A stretch of DNA of 15,665 nucleotides from Burkholderia sp. (GCF_018375725.1 NZ_JAHACR010000073.1:1-15665); one strand, 5' to 3'. Counted from the first letter of the stretch, positions 1 to 8,225 are shown. A program made the numbers and translations. The notes: a model not told the origin generated them from the letters alone.

Positions 1-562
1 CATCGTGCTGATGCTCGTCGTGCTGGGCATCGCGGGTCGCCTGAACGGATACCGCCGCGCTTTCGGCCGCAATCGTCCTGGCGGCGCGCTCGAGCAGCGC
101 GGCCGGCTCGCGATCGATGCCCGCGACCGCCGCGTCGCCCACCGTCGGCTCGAACCCGGAGGCCGTGAACGCCTCGAAGCCGCGCCGGTAACCCGCGCTC
201 ATCGTCACATGCGCCTGCATGAATTGCTCGACGAGCGTGCGGCTTTCGCCTGGCGGCAGTTGCTTGTCGAGTTGCGCGGCGAGTGCGTCGACCGTGCGCT
301 CGCGCGTCTGGAATGCATTCCAGTATTTGTCCAGCTTCTCCGGCTGCTTGCCGCGCAGCAGCGTGTCCTTCCACTCCTGGACTTGCAGCTTGAATTGCAC
401 GAGCGCCGCCGATACGAGCCGCTCGTTGGCGACGTTCGTCTGCACATCGGTCGCGAACGTATCGATCGAGCGGTTGAGGATATGAATGCCGTATAGCGCA
501 CCGGACAACATCAGCAGCAGCGCAACGGCGAAAGCAACGGGAATCTTGTAACTCAGCTTCAT
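1..562 (-). CDS. Methyl-accepting chemotaxis protein, N-terminal part (cut by window start)
   Basis: A minus-strand frame stays open from an ATG at 560-562 to the window edge, giving 187 residues. The protein starts MKLSYKIPVAFAVALLLML, a short basic start followed by a hydrophobic segment at about residues 8-28 that fits the first transmembrane helix of a chemoreceptor. The rest is a hydrophilic, helix-rich stretch (FKLQVQEWKDTLLRGKQPEKL at about residues 57-77) of the kind found in the four-helix-bundle periplasmic sensor of Burkholderia receptors. The HAMP and methylation/signalling domains would lie outside the window, so the assignment rests on the sensor half only. The last residues visible are rich in His and Asp (QHDEHQHD). 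I see no strong ribosome binding site before the ATG and no sigma-28 promoter in the 150 bases upstream. A membrane-bound sensor histidine kinase with the same sensor domain is the main alternative. Confidence 0.72.
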   Translation of the reverse strand, partial: MKLSYKIPVAFAVALLLMLSGALYGIHILNRSIDTFATDVQTNVANERLVSAALVQFKLQVQEWKDTLLRGKQPEKLDKYWNAFQTRERTVDALAAQLDKQLPPGESRTLVEQFMQAHVTMSAGYRRGFEAFTASGFEPTVGDAAVAGIDREPAALLERAARTIAAESAAVSVQATRDAQHDEHQHD

Positions 563-710
563 GGCATGTGAAATCGACAGGGAATAACAGCAGCGTCGCG
601 GAAAGGACGCTCGCTGCCGAATCCTGTTAACGGCATGCGTGCGGCTGGCTGAATGCGGGAGGGACGAACGATGCGCGAAAGAGCCGCGATGGCGCGCGCA
701 GACCCAAACG

Positions 711-741
711 AAAAACCCCTTGATCCTTCCGGATCAAGGGG
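711..741 (-). terminator. Rho-independent terminator of the tRNA-Ser gene
   Basis: Perfect 11-bp stem (CCCCTTGATCC at 716-726 with GGATCAAGGGG at 731-741) with a 4-base loop. On the minus strand it is followed by five T residues (711-715). It begins 11 bases beyond the tRNA CCA end, so it should end the tRNA transcript and insulate the chemoreceptor gene. Confidence 0.93.
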
Positions 742-751
742 CTTCGTATTT

Positions 752-842
<91 letters not shown>

Positions 843-888
843 TTCCTTTACTGCATTTTCGCGTTTGGTCGTTTCCGCGAAAGAAAAG

Positions 889-918
889 ATTATAGAACGA
901 TCTCTTCGAAACGCACAA
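889..918 (-). promoter_or_regulatory. Promoter candidate for tRNA-Ser(CGA)
   Basis: On the minus strand a perfect -10 box TATAAT (889-894) lies 18 bases from a partial -35 box TTGTGC (913-918). Transcription would start near 882, about 40 bases before the mature tRNA. The A/T-rich bases between serS and this promoter (917-949) can form only a 6-bp stem, CAAGCC/GGCTTG, with a long A-rich loop on the minus strand. I do not count that as a proper serS terminator, so read-through from serS into the tRNA is possible. Confidence 0.6.
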
Positions 919-969
919 GCCTTTTTTGCAATTTTTTTGCGAGGGCTTGGGAAACTTGCTGCCGCGCGC

Positions 970-2271
970 TTACGACGCCTGTGCAGGCGCGTCGATGCGC
1001 TCCATGCCGCCCATGTACGGACGCAGCACTTCGGGCACCGTGACCGAGCCGTCGGCGTTCTGGTAGTTCTCGAGCACCGCGACCAGCGTACGGCCGACCG
1101 CAAGACCCGAACCGTTCAGCGTATGCACGAGTTCCGGCTTGCCCTGCGCGTTGCGATAACGCGCCTGCATCCGGCGCGCCTGGAACGCTTCGGTATTCGA
1201 GCAGCTCGAGATCTCGCGATAGGTGTTCTGCGCGGGCAGCCACACTTCGAGGTCGAACGTCTTCGCAGCCGAGAAGCTCATATCGCCCGTGCACAGCGCC
1301 ATCACGCGATACGGCAGGCCGAGCTTCTGCAGAATCGCTTCCGCATGACCGACCATCTCGTCGAGCGCCGCATACGATGCGTCCGGCGCGACGACCTGCA
1401 CCATCTCGACCTTGTCGAACTGGTGCTGGCGAATCATCCCGCGCGTATCGCGGCCATACGATCCGGCTTCCGAGCGGAAGCACGGCGAATGCGCCGTCAG
1501 CTTGATCGGCAGCGCGGTGCCCTCGACGATCGACTCGCGCACCGTGTTCGTCAGCGAGATTTCCGACGTCGAAATCAGGTATTGCGTGACCGTGTTCTCG
1601 GCACCGCCCTTCTCGACGCGGAACATGTCTTCCGCGAACTTCGGCAGCTGGCCCGTGCCGTACAGGATCTCCGGATTCACGATATACGGCGTGTACGTCT
1701 CCGTATAGCCGTGCTGCTGCGTGTGCGTGTCGATCATGAACTGCGCGAGCGCGCGATGCAGGCGTGCGATCGGGCCGCGCAGCATCGTGAAGCGCGCGCC
1801 GGACAGCTTCGCGCCGGTCTCGAAGTCGAGGCCGAGCGGCGTGCCGACGTCGACGTGGTCCTTCGCCTCGAAGTCGAACTGGCGCGGCGCGCCCCAGCGA
1901 CGCACCTCGACGTTGCCGCTCTCGTCGTCGCCGACCGGCACGCTTTCGTGCGCCAGGTTCGGCATGCCCAGCATCAGGTCGGAAAGGCGCGCCTGGATCT
2001 CGTCGAGCTGCGCCGCCGACGCCTTCATCTCGTCGCCGATGCCGCCGACTTCCGCCATCACCGCCGACGTGTCCTCGCCCCGCCCCTTCATCGCGCCGAT
2101 CTGCTTGCTCAGGCTGTTGCGGCGCGCCTGCAGCTCTTCGGTACGGGTTTGGATCGCGCGGCGCTCCGCTTCGAGCGCGGAGAATGCAGCAACGTCGAGG
2201 GTGTAGCCGCGATCGGCGAGGCGCTTGGCGACGCCGTCGAGGTCTTTGCGCAGCAACTGGATGTCAAGCAT
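970..2271 (-). CDS. serS: Seryl-tRNA synthetase
   Basis: The cytoplasmic enzyme attaches serine to tRNA-Ser through a seryl-adenylate, and also makes Ser-tRNA(Sec) where that exists. The protein is 433 residues, usual for bacterial SerRS. Residues 1-105 are the charged, heptad-like N-terminal coiled-coil arm that grips the long variable arm of tRNA-Ser. The class II core follows, with the serine-pocket TSE at 235-237, motif 2 (FRSEAGSYGRDTRGMIRQHQ at 265-284) and motif 3 with its ATP-binding arginine (GSGLAVGRTLVAVLEN at 387-402). The ATG at 2269-2271 gives the standard N terminus MLDIQLLRKDLD, although no clear Shine-Dalgarno sequence precedes it. It is the last protein gene of the ftsK-lolA-rarA-serS line and sits just upstream of a serine tRNA gene. 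No truncation or missing motif was seen. Confidence 0.98.
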   Translation of the reverse strand: MLDIQLLRKDLDGVAKRLADRGYTLDVAAFSALEAERRAIQTRTEELQARRNSLSKQIGAMKGRGEDTSAVMAEVGGIGDEMKASAAQLDEIQARLSDLMLGMPNLAHESVPVGDDESGNVEVRRWGAPRQFDFEAKDHVDVGTPLGLDFETGAKLSGARFTMLRGPIARLHRALAQFMIDTHTQQHGYTETYTPYIVNPEILYGTGQLPKFAEDMFRVEKGGAENTVTQYLISTSEISLTNTVRESIVEGTALPIKLTAHSPCFRSEAGSYGRDTRGMIRQHQFDKVEMVQVVAPDASYAALDEMVGHAEAILQKLGLPYRVMALCTGDMSFSAAKTFDLEVWLPAQNTYREISSCSNTEAFQARRMQARYRNAQGKPELVHTLNGSGLAVGRTLVAVLENYQNADGSVTVPEVLRPYMGGMERIDAPAQAS

Positions 2272-2304
2272 GGGAGGACAGGGGATTCGTTGTGTAAGAC
2301 GGGA

Positions 2305-2310
2305 ATTCTA
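2305..2310 (-). promoter_or_regulatory. Possible -10 element for serS
   Basis: TAGAAT on the minus strand in the 85-base gap between rarA and serS, about 34 bases before the serS start codon. It matches the -10 consensus at five of six positions, but no convincing -35 box stands at the right distance. serS may instead be read from the rarA transcript. Weak evidence. Confidence 0.28.
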
Positions 2311-2356
2311 ACGCACCGCGGGGCGGTCACGGCGTGCCGCTTGCCGGGTACGCGCA

Positions 2357-3676
2357 TCATCCGCGCGAGTTTTTCTTGCCGGCTTCGCGGTCGAGCTCGC
2401 GCAGCCACGCGAGTTTGTCCGCGATCTTCGACTCGAGCCCGCGCGGCACCGGTTGATACCAGTGCGGCTCGCGCATGCCGTCCGGCAGATAGGTTTCGCC
2501 CGCCGCATACGCGTTCGGCTCGTCATGCGCATAGCGGTACGCGTGGCCGTAGCCGAGTTCCTTCATCAGCTTGGTCGGCGCGTTGCGCAGATGCACGGGC
2601 ACTTCGCGCGACTTGTCCTGCCGCACGAACGACATCGCCTGGTTGAAGGCGTTGTAGCCCGCATTGCTCTTTGCCGCGCAGGCGAGATAGATCACCGCCT
2701 GCGCGAGCGCCAGTTCGCCTTCGGGCGAGCCGAGCCGTTCGTACGTCTCGGCCGCGTCGTTGACGACCTGCATCGCACGCGGATCCGCGAGGCCGATGTC
2801 TTCCCACGCCATCCGCACGATCCGCCGCGCGAGATACTTCGGATCCGCGCCGCCGTCGATCATCCGGCAGAACCAGTACAGCGCGCCGTCCGGGCTCGAA
2901 CCGCGCACCGACTTGTGCAGCGCCGAGATCTGGTCGTAGAAATTGTCGCCGCCCTTGTCGAAACGGCGCGCGTTGAGCGTCATCGCATTGCTGACGAACT
3001 CGGCGTCGATCGTCGTCATGCCGGCGGACGACGCCGCCGTCTGCGCCTGCTCGAGCAGGTTCAGGAAGCGCCGCGCGTCGCCGTCCGCATAGCCGATCAG
3101 CGTATCGACCGCCTTGTCGTCGAACGCGAGGCCCTCGAGCGCGATCTCCTGCGCGCGCTTGAGCAACTGGCGCATCTCGTCGTCGGTGAGCGACTTCAGC
3201 ACGTAGACCTGCGCACGCGACAGCAGCGCCGAATTGACCTCGAAGCTCGGGTTCTCGGTCGTCGCGCCGATGAAGGTCACGAGCCCCGATTCGACAAACG
3301 GCAGCAATGCATCCTGCTGGCCCTTGTTGAAGCGGTGGATTTCGTCGACGAACAGGATCGTGTGACGGCCGGTTCGGTTGAGCGTGTCCCGCGCATGCTC
3401 CATCGCCTCGCGGATATCCTTCACACCGCCGAGCACCGCCGACAGCGCGATGAACTCGCAGTCGAACGCCAGCGCGGTCAGCCGCGCGAGCGTGGTCTTG
3501 CCGACGCCGGGCGGCCCCCAGAGGATCATCGAATGCGGCTTGCCCGATTCGAACGCGAGCCGTAACGGCTTGCCTTCGCCGAGCAAATGCGTCTGGCCGA
3601 TCACTTCGGCAAGCGTCTTCGGCCGCAGCGCCTCGGCGAGCGGCCGGCGCGGTTCGACTTCAAACAGGTCGGACAT
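2357..3676 (-). CDS. rarA: Replication-associated recombination protein A (RarA/MgsA AAA+ ATPase)
   Basis: A cytoplasmic AAA+ ATPase of the RarA/MgsA (WRNIP1/Mgs1) family, related to clamp-loader subunits and RuvB. It acts at stalled replication forks and on single-strand gaps. The 439-residue protein shows Walker A GPPGVGKTT (54-62), Walker B LFVDEIHRF (108-116) and sensor 1 GATTENPS (137-144). A DARRFLNLLE stretch follows, and then the C-terminal MgsA tetramerisation region containing the ALYWFCRMIDGGADPKYLAR signature. I chose the ATG at 3674-3676 (MSDLFEVEPRRPLAEALRPK) because AAGG stands just upstream and the N terminus matches the family. An upstream in-frame ATG at 3775 would place the start inside a hairpin and add 33 residues of no recognisable character. 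The gene follows lolA after 148 bases holding a hairpin and a possible promoter, so it may be partly uncoupled from ftsK-lolA. Confidence 0.96.
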   Translation of the reverse strand: MSDLFEVEPRRPLAEALRPKTLAEVIGQTHLLGEGKPLRLAFESGKPHSMILWGPPGVGKTTLARLTALAFDCEFIALSAVLGGVKDIREAMEHARDTLNRTGRHTILFVDEIHRFNKGQQDALLPFVESGLVTFIGATTENPSFEVNSALLSRAQVYVLKSLTDDEMRQLLKRAQEIALEGLAFDDKAVDTLIGYADGDARRFLNLLEQAQTAASSAGMTTIDAEFVSNAMTLNARRFDKGGDNFYDQISALHKSVRGSSPDGALYWFCRMIDGGADPKYLARRIVRMAWEDIGLADPRAMQVVNDAAETYERLGSPEGELALAQAVIYLACAAKSNAGYNAFNQAMSFVRQDKSREVPVHLRNAPTKLMKELGYGHAYRYAHDEPNAYAAGETYLPDGMREPHWYQPVPRGLESKIADKLAWLRELDREAGKKNSRG

Positions 3677-3730
3677 GTACCTTGGCTCCACATCATTCGG
3701 TCGCGGCCTGACATGGCCGCCGGATCCGCC

Positions 3731-3739
3731 ATTATGACA
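3731..3739 (-). promoter_or_regulatory. Possible extended -10 promoter for rarA
   Basis: On the minus strand TGTCATAAT combines a TGn extension with CATAAT, five of six matches to the -10 consensus. It lies between the lolA hairpin and the rarA start, giving a predicted leader of about 48 bases. No -35 box is evident, as is common for extended -10 promoters. Confidence 0.38.
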
Positions 3740-3774
3740 GCCGCACGACCGCGCCACCGCGCCCGGAAACGACA

Positions 3775-3800
3775 CGGGCCCGCCATCGCTGGCGGGCCCG
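3775..3800 (-). terminator. GC-rich hairpin after lolA (terminator or attenuator)
   Basis: Perfect 10-bp inverted repeat, CGGGCCCGCC (3775-3784) and GGCGGGCCCG (3791-3800), with a 6-base loop, starting 24 bases after the lolA stop. The minus strand continues TGTCGTTTCC, so the T tract is poor. It probably ends or reduces transcription from lolA into rarA rather than being a perfect intrinsic terminator. Confidence 0.6.
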
Positions 3801-3824
3801 CTGGCATTCGGCGCGATGCGCCGG

Positions 3825-4514
3825 TCAGCCGTTGATCACGTCCGCGCCCTTCGGCACGACGAACTTGAACGTATCCGCCTTCAGCGGCGGGTTGGTCTGG
3901 ATCTTCGTGAAGGTCAGCAAGGTGACGTTGCCGAACACGTCATGCAGCTCCATCGCGGCAAGCGTGCCGTTCCGGAAGCCGATGCCGATCCGCTGGAACT
4001 GCGTGTCCTGCGCCTTCGGCAGCAGTTCGAGCCAGTCGATGCCGCCCTTCTCGCCGGCGTCGCGCAGCGTGTAGTTCTTGTCGAGGTCGTTGCTGCCGAA
4101 CAGGATCGCAGCCGGGCTCGCGCCCAGCGCGCCGGACAGCTTGCGCTCGGTGACCTGGTTCAGGTCCTTGTCGTAGACATACAGCTTCTCGCCGTCGGCC
4201 TGCAGCAGCTGCTGATACGGCTTCTGATACGCCCAGATGAACTTGCCGGGACGCGAGAACACGAACGTGCCGCTCGAATTGTCGGTGGCTTTCGGGGCGG
4301 CCTGCGCCGCGCTCGCGCCCTTGCTCGGCGCCTTGACGATCTGCTGCGTGAACTCGCCCTTCGCCGAACGCACCTGCGACACGAACGCCTTGAGCTGCTC
4401 GGTGCCGCTCGCGAACGCATGCGTCGCCGCGAGCATCAGCGATGCGCCCGCGAGCGCCGCGCCGAGCCAGCGCCGCGTCGAGCGAAGGGGATGGACTGAA
4501 GAATAGTGCTGCAT
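3825..4514 (-). CDS. lolA: Outer-membrane lipoprotein carrier protein LolA
   Basis: LolA is the periplasmic chaperone that takes lipoproteins released by LolCDE from the inner membrane and passes them to LolB. The 229-residue protein begins with a signal peptide: basic STRR, hydrophobic LGAALAGASLMLAATHA, and a likely cut after AFA at residue 35. The mature part has the LolA pattern: KGEFTQQIV (52-60), then SGTFVFSRPGKFIWAY (81-96, with the conserved Arg-Pro-Gly), then QLLQADGEKLYVYDKDLNQV (102-121), and a C-terminal half rich in beta strands. An Ala/Lys/Ser-rich insert at about residues 61-80 makes it longer than the enterobacterial protein, apparently as a flexible loop. The start is the ATG at 4512-4514, with GGAG about 11 bases upstream. 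It starts 46 bases after the ftsK stop and is very likely co-transcribed with it. A longer in-frame extension from 4811 runs through the end of ftsK and was discarded. Confidence 0.96.
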   Translation of the reverse strand: MQHYSSVHPLRSTRRWLGAALAGASLMLAATHAFASGTEQLKAFVSQVRSAKGEFTQQIVKAPSKGASAAQAAPKATDNSSGTFVFSRPGKFIWAYQKPYQQLLQADGEKLYVYDKDLNQVTERKLSGALGASPAAILFGSNDLDKNYTLRDAGEKGGIDWLELLPKAQDTQFQRIGIGFRNGTLAAMELHDVFGNVTLLTFTKIQTNPPLKADTFKFVVPKGADVING

Positions 4515-4560
4515 GTTGCGGTTTTCTCCGTGGGTGGCCGGCGCCGTGCGCGCCGCGGAC

Positions 4561-6876
4561 TCATTCCGCGTCGCGGACCGGCACAAGAATTTCGCGGTTG
4601 CCGCTCGACGACATCGCCGACACGAGCCCCGACTGCTCCATCTGCTCCAGCAGCCGCGCCGCGCGGTTGTAGCCGATGCGCAGATGGCGCTGCACGAGCG
4701 AGATCGACGCGCGGCGGTTCTTGACGACGATCTCGACCGCCTGGTCGTACAGCGGATCAGACTCGCCGCCGCCTTCGCCGGTTCCCGCGCCGGCCGAGCC
4801 CTCGTCGCCATCGACGGTGCCGCCCTCGAGGATGCCCTCGATATAGTTCGGCTCGCCCTGCTCCTTGAGTTTCTCGACGACGCGATGAACCTCGTCGTCG
4901 GCGACGAACGCGCCGTGCACGCGCACCGGCAGCCCGGTGCCCGGCGGCAGGTACAGCATGTCGCCCATGCCGAGCAGCGACTCCGCGCCCATCTGGTCGA
5001 GAATCGTGCGCGAGTCGATCTTCGACGACACCTGGAATGCGATCCGCGTCGGCACGTTGGCCTTGATGAGGCCGGTAATCACGTCGACCGACGGACGCTG
5101 GGTCGCGAGAATCAGGTGGATGCCGGCCGCGCGCGCCTTCTGCGCGATCCGCGCGATCAGCTCCTCGACCTTCTTGCCGACGACCATCATCAGGTCGGCC
5201 AGCTCGTCGATCACGACGACGATGTTCGGCAGGCGGCCGAGCGGCTCCGGATCCTCCGGCGTCAGGCTGAACGGGTTCGGGATCTTCTCCTCGCGCTTCG
5301 CCGCGTCGTCGATCTTGTTGTTGTAGCCCGCGAGGTTGCGCACGCCGAGCTTGCTCATCAGCTTGTAGCGGCGCTCCATTTCCGCGACCGTCCAGTTGAG
5401 CGCGTGGCCCGCCTGGCGCATGTCGGTGACGACCGGGCACAGCAGATGCGGGATGCCTTCGTAGACGCTCATTTCAAGCATCTTCGGATCGATCAGGATC
5501 AGGCGCACCTGCTCGGCGCTCGCCTTGTACAGCAGCGACAGGATCATCGCGTTGATCCCGACCGACTTGCCCGAACCGGTCGTGCCGGCGACGAGCAGGT
5601 GCGGCATCTTCGCGAGGTCCGCGCACACCGGCTTGCCGCCGATGTCCTTGCCGAGGCTGAGCGTCAGCGCCGACGGTGCGGCCGCATACACTTCGGAGCC
5701 GATGATCTCCGACAGATGCACCGTCTGGCGGCGCTGGTTCGGCAGTTCGAGCGCCATATAGTTCTTGCCCGGAATCGTCTCGACGACGCGGATCGACACG
5801 AGCGACAGCGAACGCGCGAGATCCTTCGCGAGGTTGACGATCTGGCTGCCCTTCACGCCGGTGGCGGGCTCGATCTCGTAGCGCGTCACGACGGGGCCCG
5901 GATAGGCGGCGACGACACTCGCGTCGACGCCGAAATCCTTCAGCTTCTTTTCGATCAGGCGCGACGTGAATTCGAGTGCGTCGGCGGAGATCGCTTCCTG
6001 CACCGCAGGCGCGGGATCGAGCAGCGAGATGGGCGGCAGCGTCGAATCGCCCGGCAGGTCGGTAAAGAGCGGCACCTGGCGCTCCTTCTCGACACGCTCG
6101 GATTTCGCAGGCGTCACGACCGGCGGCACGATCGTGACCGGCTCGTGATCCTCGATGCGGACACGCTCCTCCTCGACCTTGCCTTCGCGGCGCACGGCCG
6201 CGGCTTCGCCGAGCTTGCGATCGCGCTCGGCCTCGCGGCGCAGCTTCGCGACGTTGACGGCGGACAGGATCGCGCCGCCGACGCGTTCGGAAACCGACAA
6301 CCACGAGAAACGGAAATACAGCGACAGGCCGATCGCCAGCGCGATCAGCAGCGCGAGCGTGCCGCCCGTGAAGCCGAACGCATGCGACACCGCACGCGCG
6401 ACCGATTCGCCGACGACGCCGCCCGGCGCGCGCGGCAGCTGCACCTTGAGCGACCACATGCGCAGCGCCTCGATGCCGTCGCTCGCGAGCAGCACGAGCA
6501 CGAAGGCGGCGCCTTCCGCAAGCCAGCCGACCGGCCGCTCCGGCTCGTCGTCGAGCGGCTCGTGATGCGTGATGCGGCGGTAGTTGGCGGCGATCCGGCG
6601 GCCGAGCGGCACGAGCAGCCAGTACGCGGACAGGCCGAACAGCAGCAGCAGGATATCCGCCGTCCATGCGCCGACCCGGCCGGCCCAGTTCGAGATGTGA
6701 TCGACCTGCGCGGCATGCGTCCAGCTCGGGTCGCGCCGGCTGTAACTCAACAGGGCCATCACCAGAAATGCACAGGCCGCGACCTGGAGAATCCAGCGGA
6801 TCTCCGTGAGGAGCTTCGACATCCGGTGCGGCAGCGCCTGTGCCTGTGCCTGAGCGGAATAAGGGGCTTTTGCCAT
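4561..6876 (-). CDS. ftsK: DNA translocase FtsK
   Basis: A septum-anchored hexameric DNA pump that clears chromosome ends from the closing septum and activates XerCD recombination at dif. The protein has 771 residues. The N-terminal membrane domain (about 25-190) has hydrophobic segments near 28-45, 70-91, 121-132 and 172-188. A short charged linker (210-265) follows, far shorter than in E. coli FtsK. The motor domain has Walker A GTTGSGKS (431-438), Walker B VVVIDELADL (553-562) and ATQRPSVDVITG (591-602). An acidic Gly-rich linker (685-706) leads to the C-terminal winged-helix gamma domain (DPLYDQAVEIVV to about 755) that reads KOPS and contacts XerD. The start is the ATG at 6874-6876 (MAKAPYSAQAQAQ). 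An in-frame ATG at 6954 lies upstream of the predicted promoter and was rejected. Burkholderia often carry a second FtsK-like gene, so this may be one of two. It heads the line ftsK-lolA-rarA-serS. Confidence 0.97.
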   Translation of the reverse strand: MAKAPYSAQAQAQALPHRMSKLLTEIRWILQVAACAFLVMALLSYSRRDPSWTHAAQVDHISNWAGRVGAWTADILLLLFGLSAYWLLVPLGRRIAANYRRITHHEPLDDEPERPVGWLAEGAAFVLVLLASDGIEALRMWSLKVQLPRAPGGVVGESVARAVSHAFGFTGGTLALLIALAIGLSLYFRFSWLSVSERVGGAILSAVNVAKLRREAERDRKLGEAAAVRREGKVEEERVRIEDHEPVTIVPPVVTPAKSERVEKERQVPLFTDLPGDSTLPPISLLDPAPAVQEAISADALEFTSRLIEKKLKDFGVDASVVAAYPGPVVTRYEIEPATGVKGSQIVNLAKDLARSLSLVSIRVVETIPGKNYMALELPNQRRQTVHLSEIIGSEVYAAAPSALTLSLGKDIGGKPVCADLAKMPHLLVAGTTGSGKSVGINAMILSLLYKASAEQVRLILIDPKMLEMSVYEGIPHLLCPVVTDMRQAGHALNWTVAEMERRYKLMSKLGVRNLAGYNNKIDDAAKREEKIPNPFSLTPEDPEPLGRLPNIVVVIDELADLMMVVGKKVEELIARIAQKARAAGIHLILATQRPSVDVITGLIKANVPTRIAFQVSSKIDSRTILDQMGAESLLGMGDMLYLPPGTGLPVRVHGAFVADDEVHRVVEKLKEQGEPNYIEGILEGGTVDGDEGSAGAGTGEGGGESDPLYDQAVEIVVKNRRASISLVQRHLRIGYNRAARLLEQMEQSGLVSAMSSSGNREILVPVRDAE

Positions 6877-6926
6877 GAATCCGTATAAAGAAGGCGGGCC
6901 GCGCCCGCCGATCGTTCGATCCCGCT

Positions 6927-6932
6927 TATTGT
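6927..6932 (-). promoter_or_regulatory. Possible -10 element of the ftsK promoter
   Basis: TACAAT on the minus strand, 50 bases before the ftsK ATG, with only a poor -35 match (TTTGCG, 6949-6954) at 16 bases. It would drive ftsK-lolA. Confidence 0.4.
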
Positions 6933-6973
6933 AAACGCAGCGCGGCCCGCGCAAATGTAAATGACGGTTACGC

Positions 6974-7028
6974 GGGGCCGCCTGGGCGGAGCCGCCTGAG
7001 TGGGGCCGCCGAGGCGGAGCCGCCGAGA
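6974..7028 (+). repeat. Two imperfect GC-rich tandem units of 28 and 27 bases
   Basis: Both units begin GGGGCCGCC, continue with two variable bases and then GGCGGAGCCGCC, and end in a purine-rich tail (6974-7001 and 7002-7028). Each contains the self-complementary block GGCGG-AG-CCGCC, so the pair can form several alternative hairpins on either strand. They lie in the 380-base divergent space between ftsK and trxB. The rest of that space holds the promoter candidates for the two genes. No open frame there looks like a gene. Confidence 0.7.
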
Positions 7029-7153
7029 TGCCGTCCTGATCCAGGATATGTCCGCTTCGTGACGGCGCGCGCAGCCCGCCGGAACAGCCCTGCCCTGCAA
7101 AACGCTATCGTCGCGATTGAAACTCTCGTTCGGCAACGCCGCATCCGGGCATT

Positions 7154-7159
7154 TATAAT
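7154..7159 (+). promoter_or_regulatory. -10 element of the trxB promoter
   Basis: A perfect TATAAT about 98 bases before the trxB ATG. The -35 region at 7131-7136 (CGGCAA) is poor, suggesting a moderate or activator-assisted promoter. Expected start of transcription is near 7166, giving a leader of about 90 bases. Confidence 0.5.
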
Positions 7160-7256
7160 GCGCGTCTGATACCCATCTATGACGGCAGCCCGGTCAACCC
7201 AGACCGTCCGGCGGGCTTATCCCGCCTGCCGCGGCCGCCTTTTACGGATCTCGCAC

Positions 7257-8219
7257 ATGTCCACGCCCAAACACGCCAAAGTCCTGATTCTCGGTTCCGG
7301 CCCCGCCGGCTATACGGCTGCCGTCTATGCGGCCCGCGCGAACCTGTCTCCGGTGCTCGTCACCGGCATCGCCCAGGGCGGCCAGCTGATGACCACGACC
7401 GACGTCGAAAACTGGCCGGCGGACGCGAAAGGCGTGCAGGGTCCCGAACTGATGCAGCGCTTTCTCGAACACGCCGAGCGCTTCAACACCGAGATCGTTT
7501 TCGATCACATCCATACCGCGAAGCTGCACGAGAAACCGATCCGCCTGATCGGCGACGCCAATGAATACACCTGCGATGCGCTGATCATCGCGACCGGCGC
7601 ATCGGCGCAGTATCTCGGCCTGTCGTCCGAGGAAGCGTTCATGGGCAAGGGCGTGTCGGCCTGCGCGACCTGCGACGGCTTTTTCTACCGCGGCCAGAAC
7701 GTCGCCGTGATCGGCGGCGGCAACACCGCGGTCGAGGAAGCGCTCTACCTGACCGGCATCGCGAAGAAGGTCACCGTGATCCACCGCCGCGACAAGTTCC
7801 GCGCCGAGCCGATCCTCGTCGACCGCCTGCTCGAAAAGGAGAAGGAAGGCATCGTCGAGATCAAGTGGGACACCGTGCTCGACGAAGTGACGGGCGAGGA
7901 TTCCGGCGTCACGGGCCTGCGCCTCAAGAACGTGCATACCGGCGCGACCGAGGACATCGCCGTGCAGGGCGTGTTCGTCGCGATCGGCCACAAGCCGAAC
8001 ACCGACATCTTCCAGGGCCAGCTCGAGATGAAGGACGGCTACATCCTGACGAAGAGCGGTCTGCAGGGCAATGCGACCGCGACGAGCGTGACGGGCGTGT
8101 TCGCCGCGGGCGACGTGCAGGACAACGTCTACCGCCAGGCGATCACGAGCGCGGGCACGGGTTGCATGGCTGCGCTGGACGCGCAGCGCTTCCTCGAAAC
8201 CCTGCACGACCGCAAGTAA
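7257..8219 (+). CDS. trxB: Thioredoxin-disulfide reductase
   Basis: A cytoplasmic flavoenzyme that passes electrons from NADPH through FAD and a redox cysteine pair to thioredoxin. The 320-residue protein is the usual low-molecular-weight bacterial length. It shows the FAD-binding GSGPAGYTAAVYAARA (13-28), the redox motif CATC (136-139, in SACATCDGFF), the NADPH-binding GGGNTAVEE (153-161) with the 2'-phosphate-contacting HRRDKFR (176-182), and the C-terminal FAD motif GVFAAGDVQD. I chose the ATG at 7257 because it gives the standard N terminus (MSTPKHAKVLILGSG) and has GGAT about 8 bases upstream. An in-frame ATG at 7179 adds 26 residues of non-conserved character and sits in the leader. It is divergent from ftsK, as trxB also lies near ftsK in many proteobacteria. 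Confidence 0.98.
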   Translation: MSTPKHAKVLILGSGPAGYTAAVYAARANLSPVLVTGIAQGGQLMTTTDVENWPADAKGVQGPELMQRFLEHAERFNTEIVFDHIHTAKLHEKPIRLIGDANEYTCDALIIATGASAQYLGLSSEEAFMGKGVSACATCDGFFYRGQNVAVIGGGNTAVEEALYLTGIAKKVTVIHRRDKFRAEPILVDRLLEKEKEGIVEIKWDTVLDEVTGEDSGVTGLRLKNVHTGATEDIAVQGVFVAIGHKPNTDIFQGQLEMKDGYILTKSGLQGNATATSVTGVFAAGDVQDNVYRQAITSAGTGCMAALDAQRFLETLHDRK

Positions 8220-8225
8220 GTCAAT

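Noticed and set aside
1..60. Plus-strand hydrophobic frame at the window start (MLMLVVLGIAG)
   Set aside because: It is the complement of the chemoreceptor frame, which has a proper start, membrane helix and coiled sensor region; the plus frame soon becomes Arg-rich with no gene character.
3677..3775. Upstream extension of rarA to an ATG at 3775
   Set aside because: Would begin inside the lolA hairpin and upstream of the candidate promoter; the added residues are not conserved in character.
4513..6888. Plus-strand open frame of 791 codons opposite ftsK
   Set aside because: Mirror frame of ftsK: its length follows from the GC bias of the real gene, and the protein is low-complexity Arg/Asp/Ala/Leu.
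6877..6954. Upstream extension of ftsK to an ATG at 6954
   Set aside because: Contains the likely -10 element; the start at 6876 gives the usual Burkholderia N terminus.
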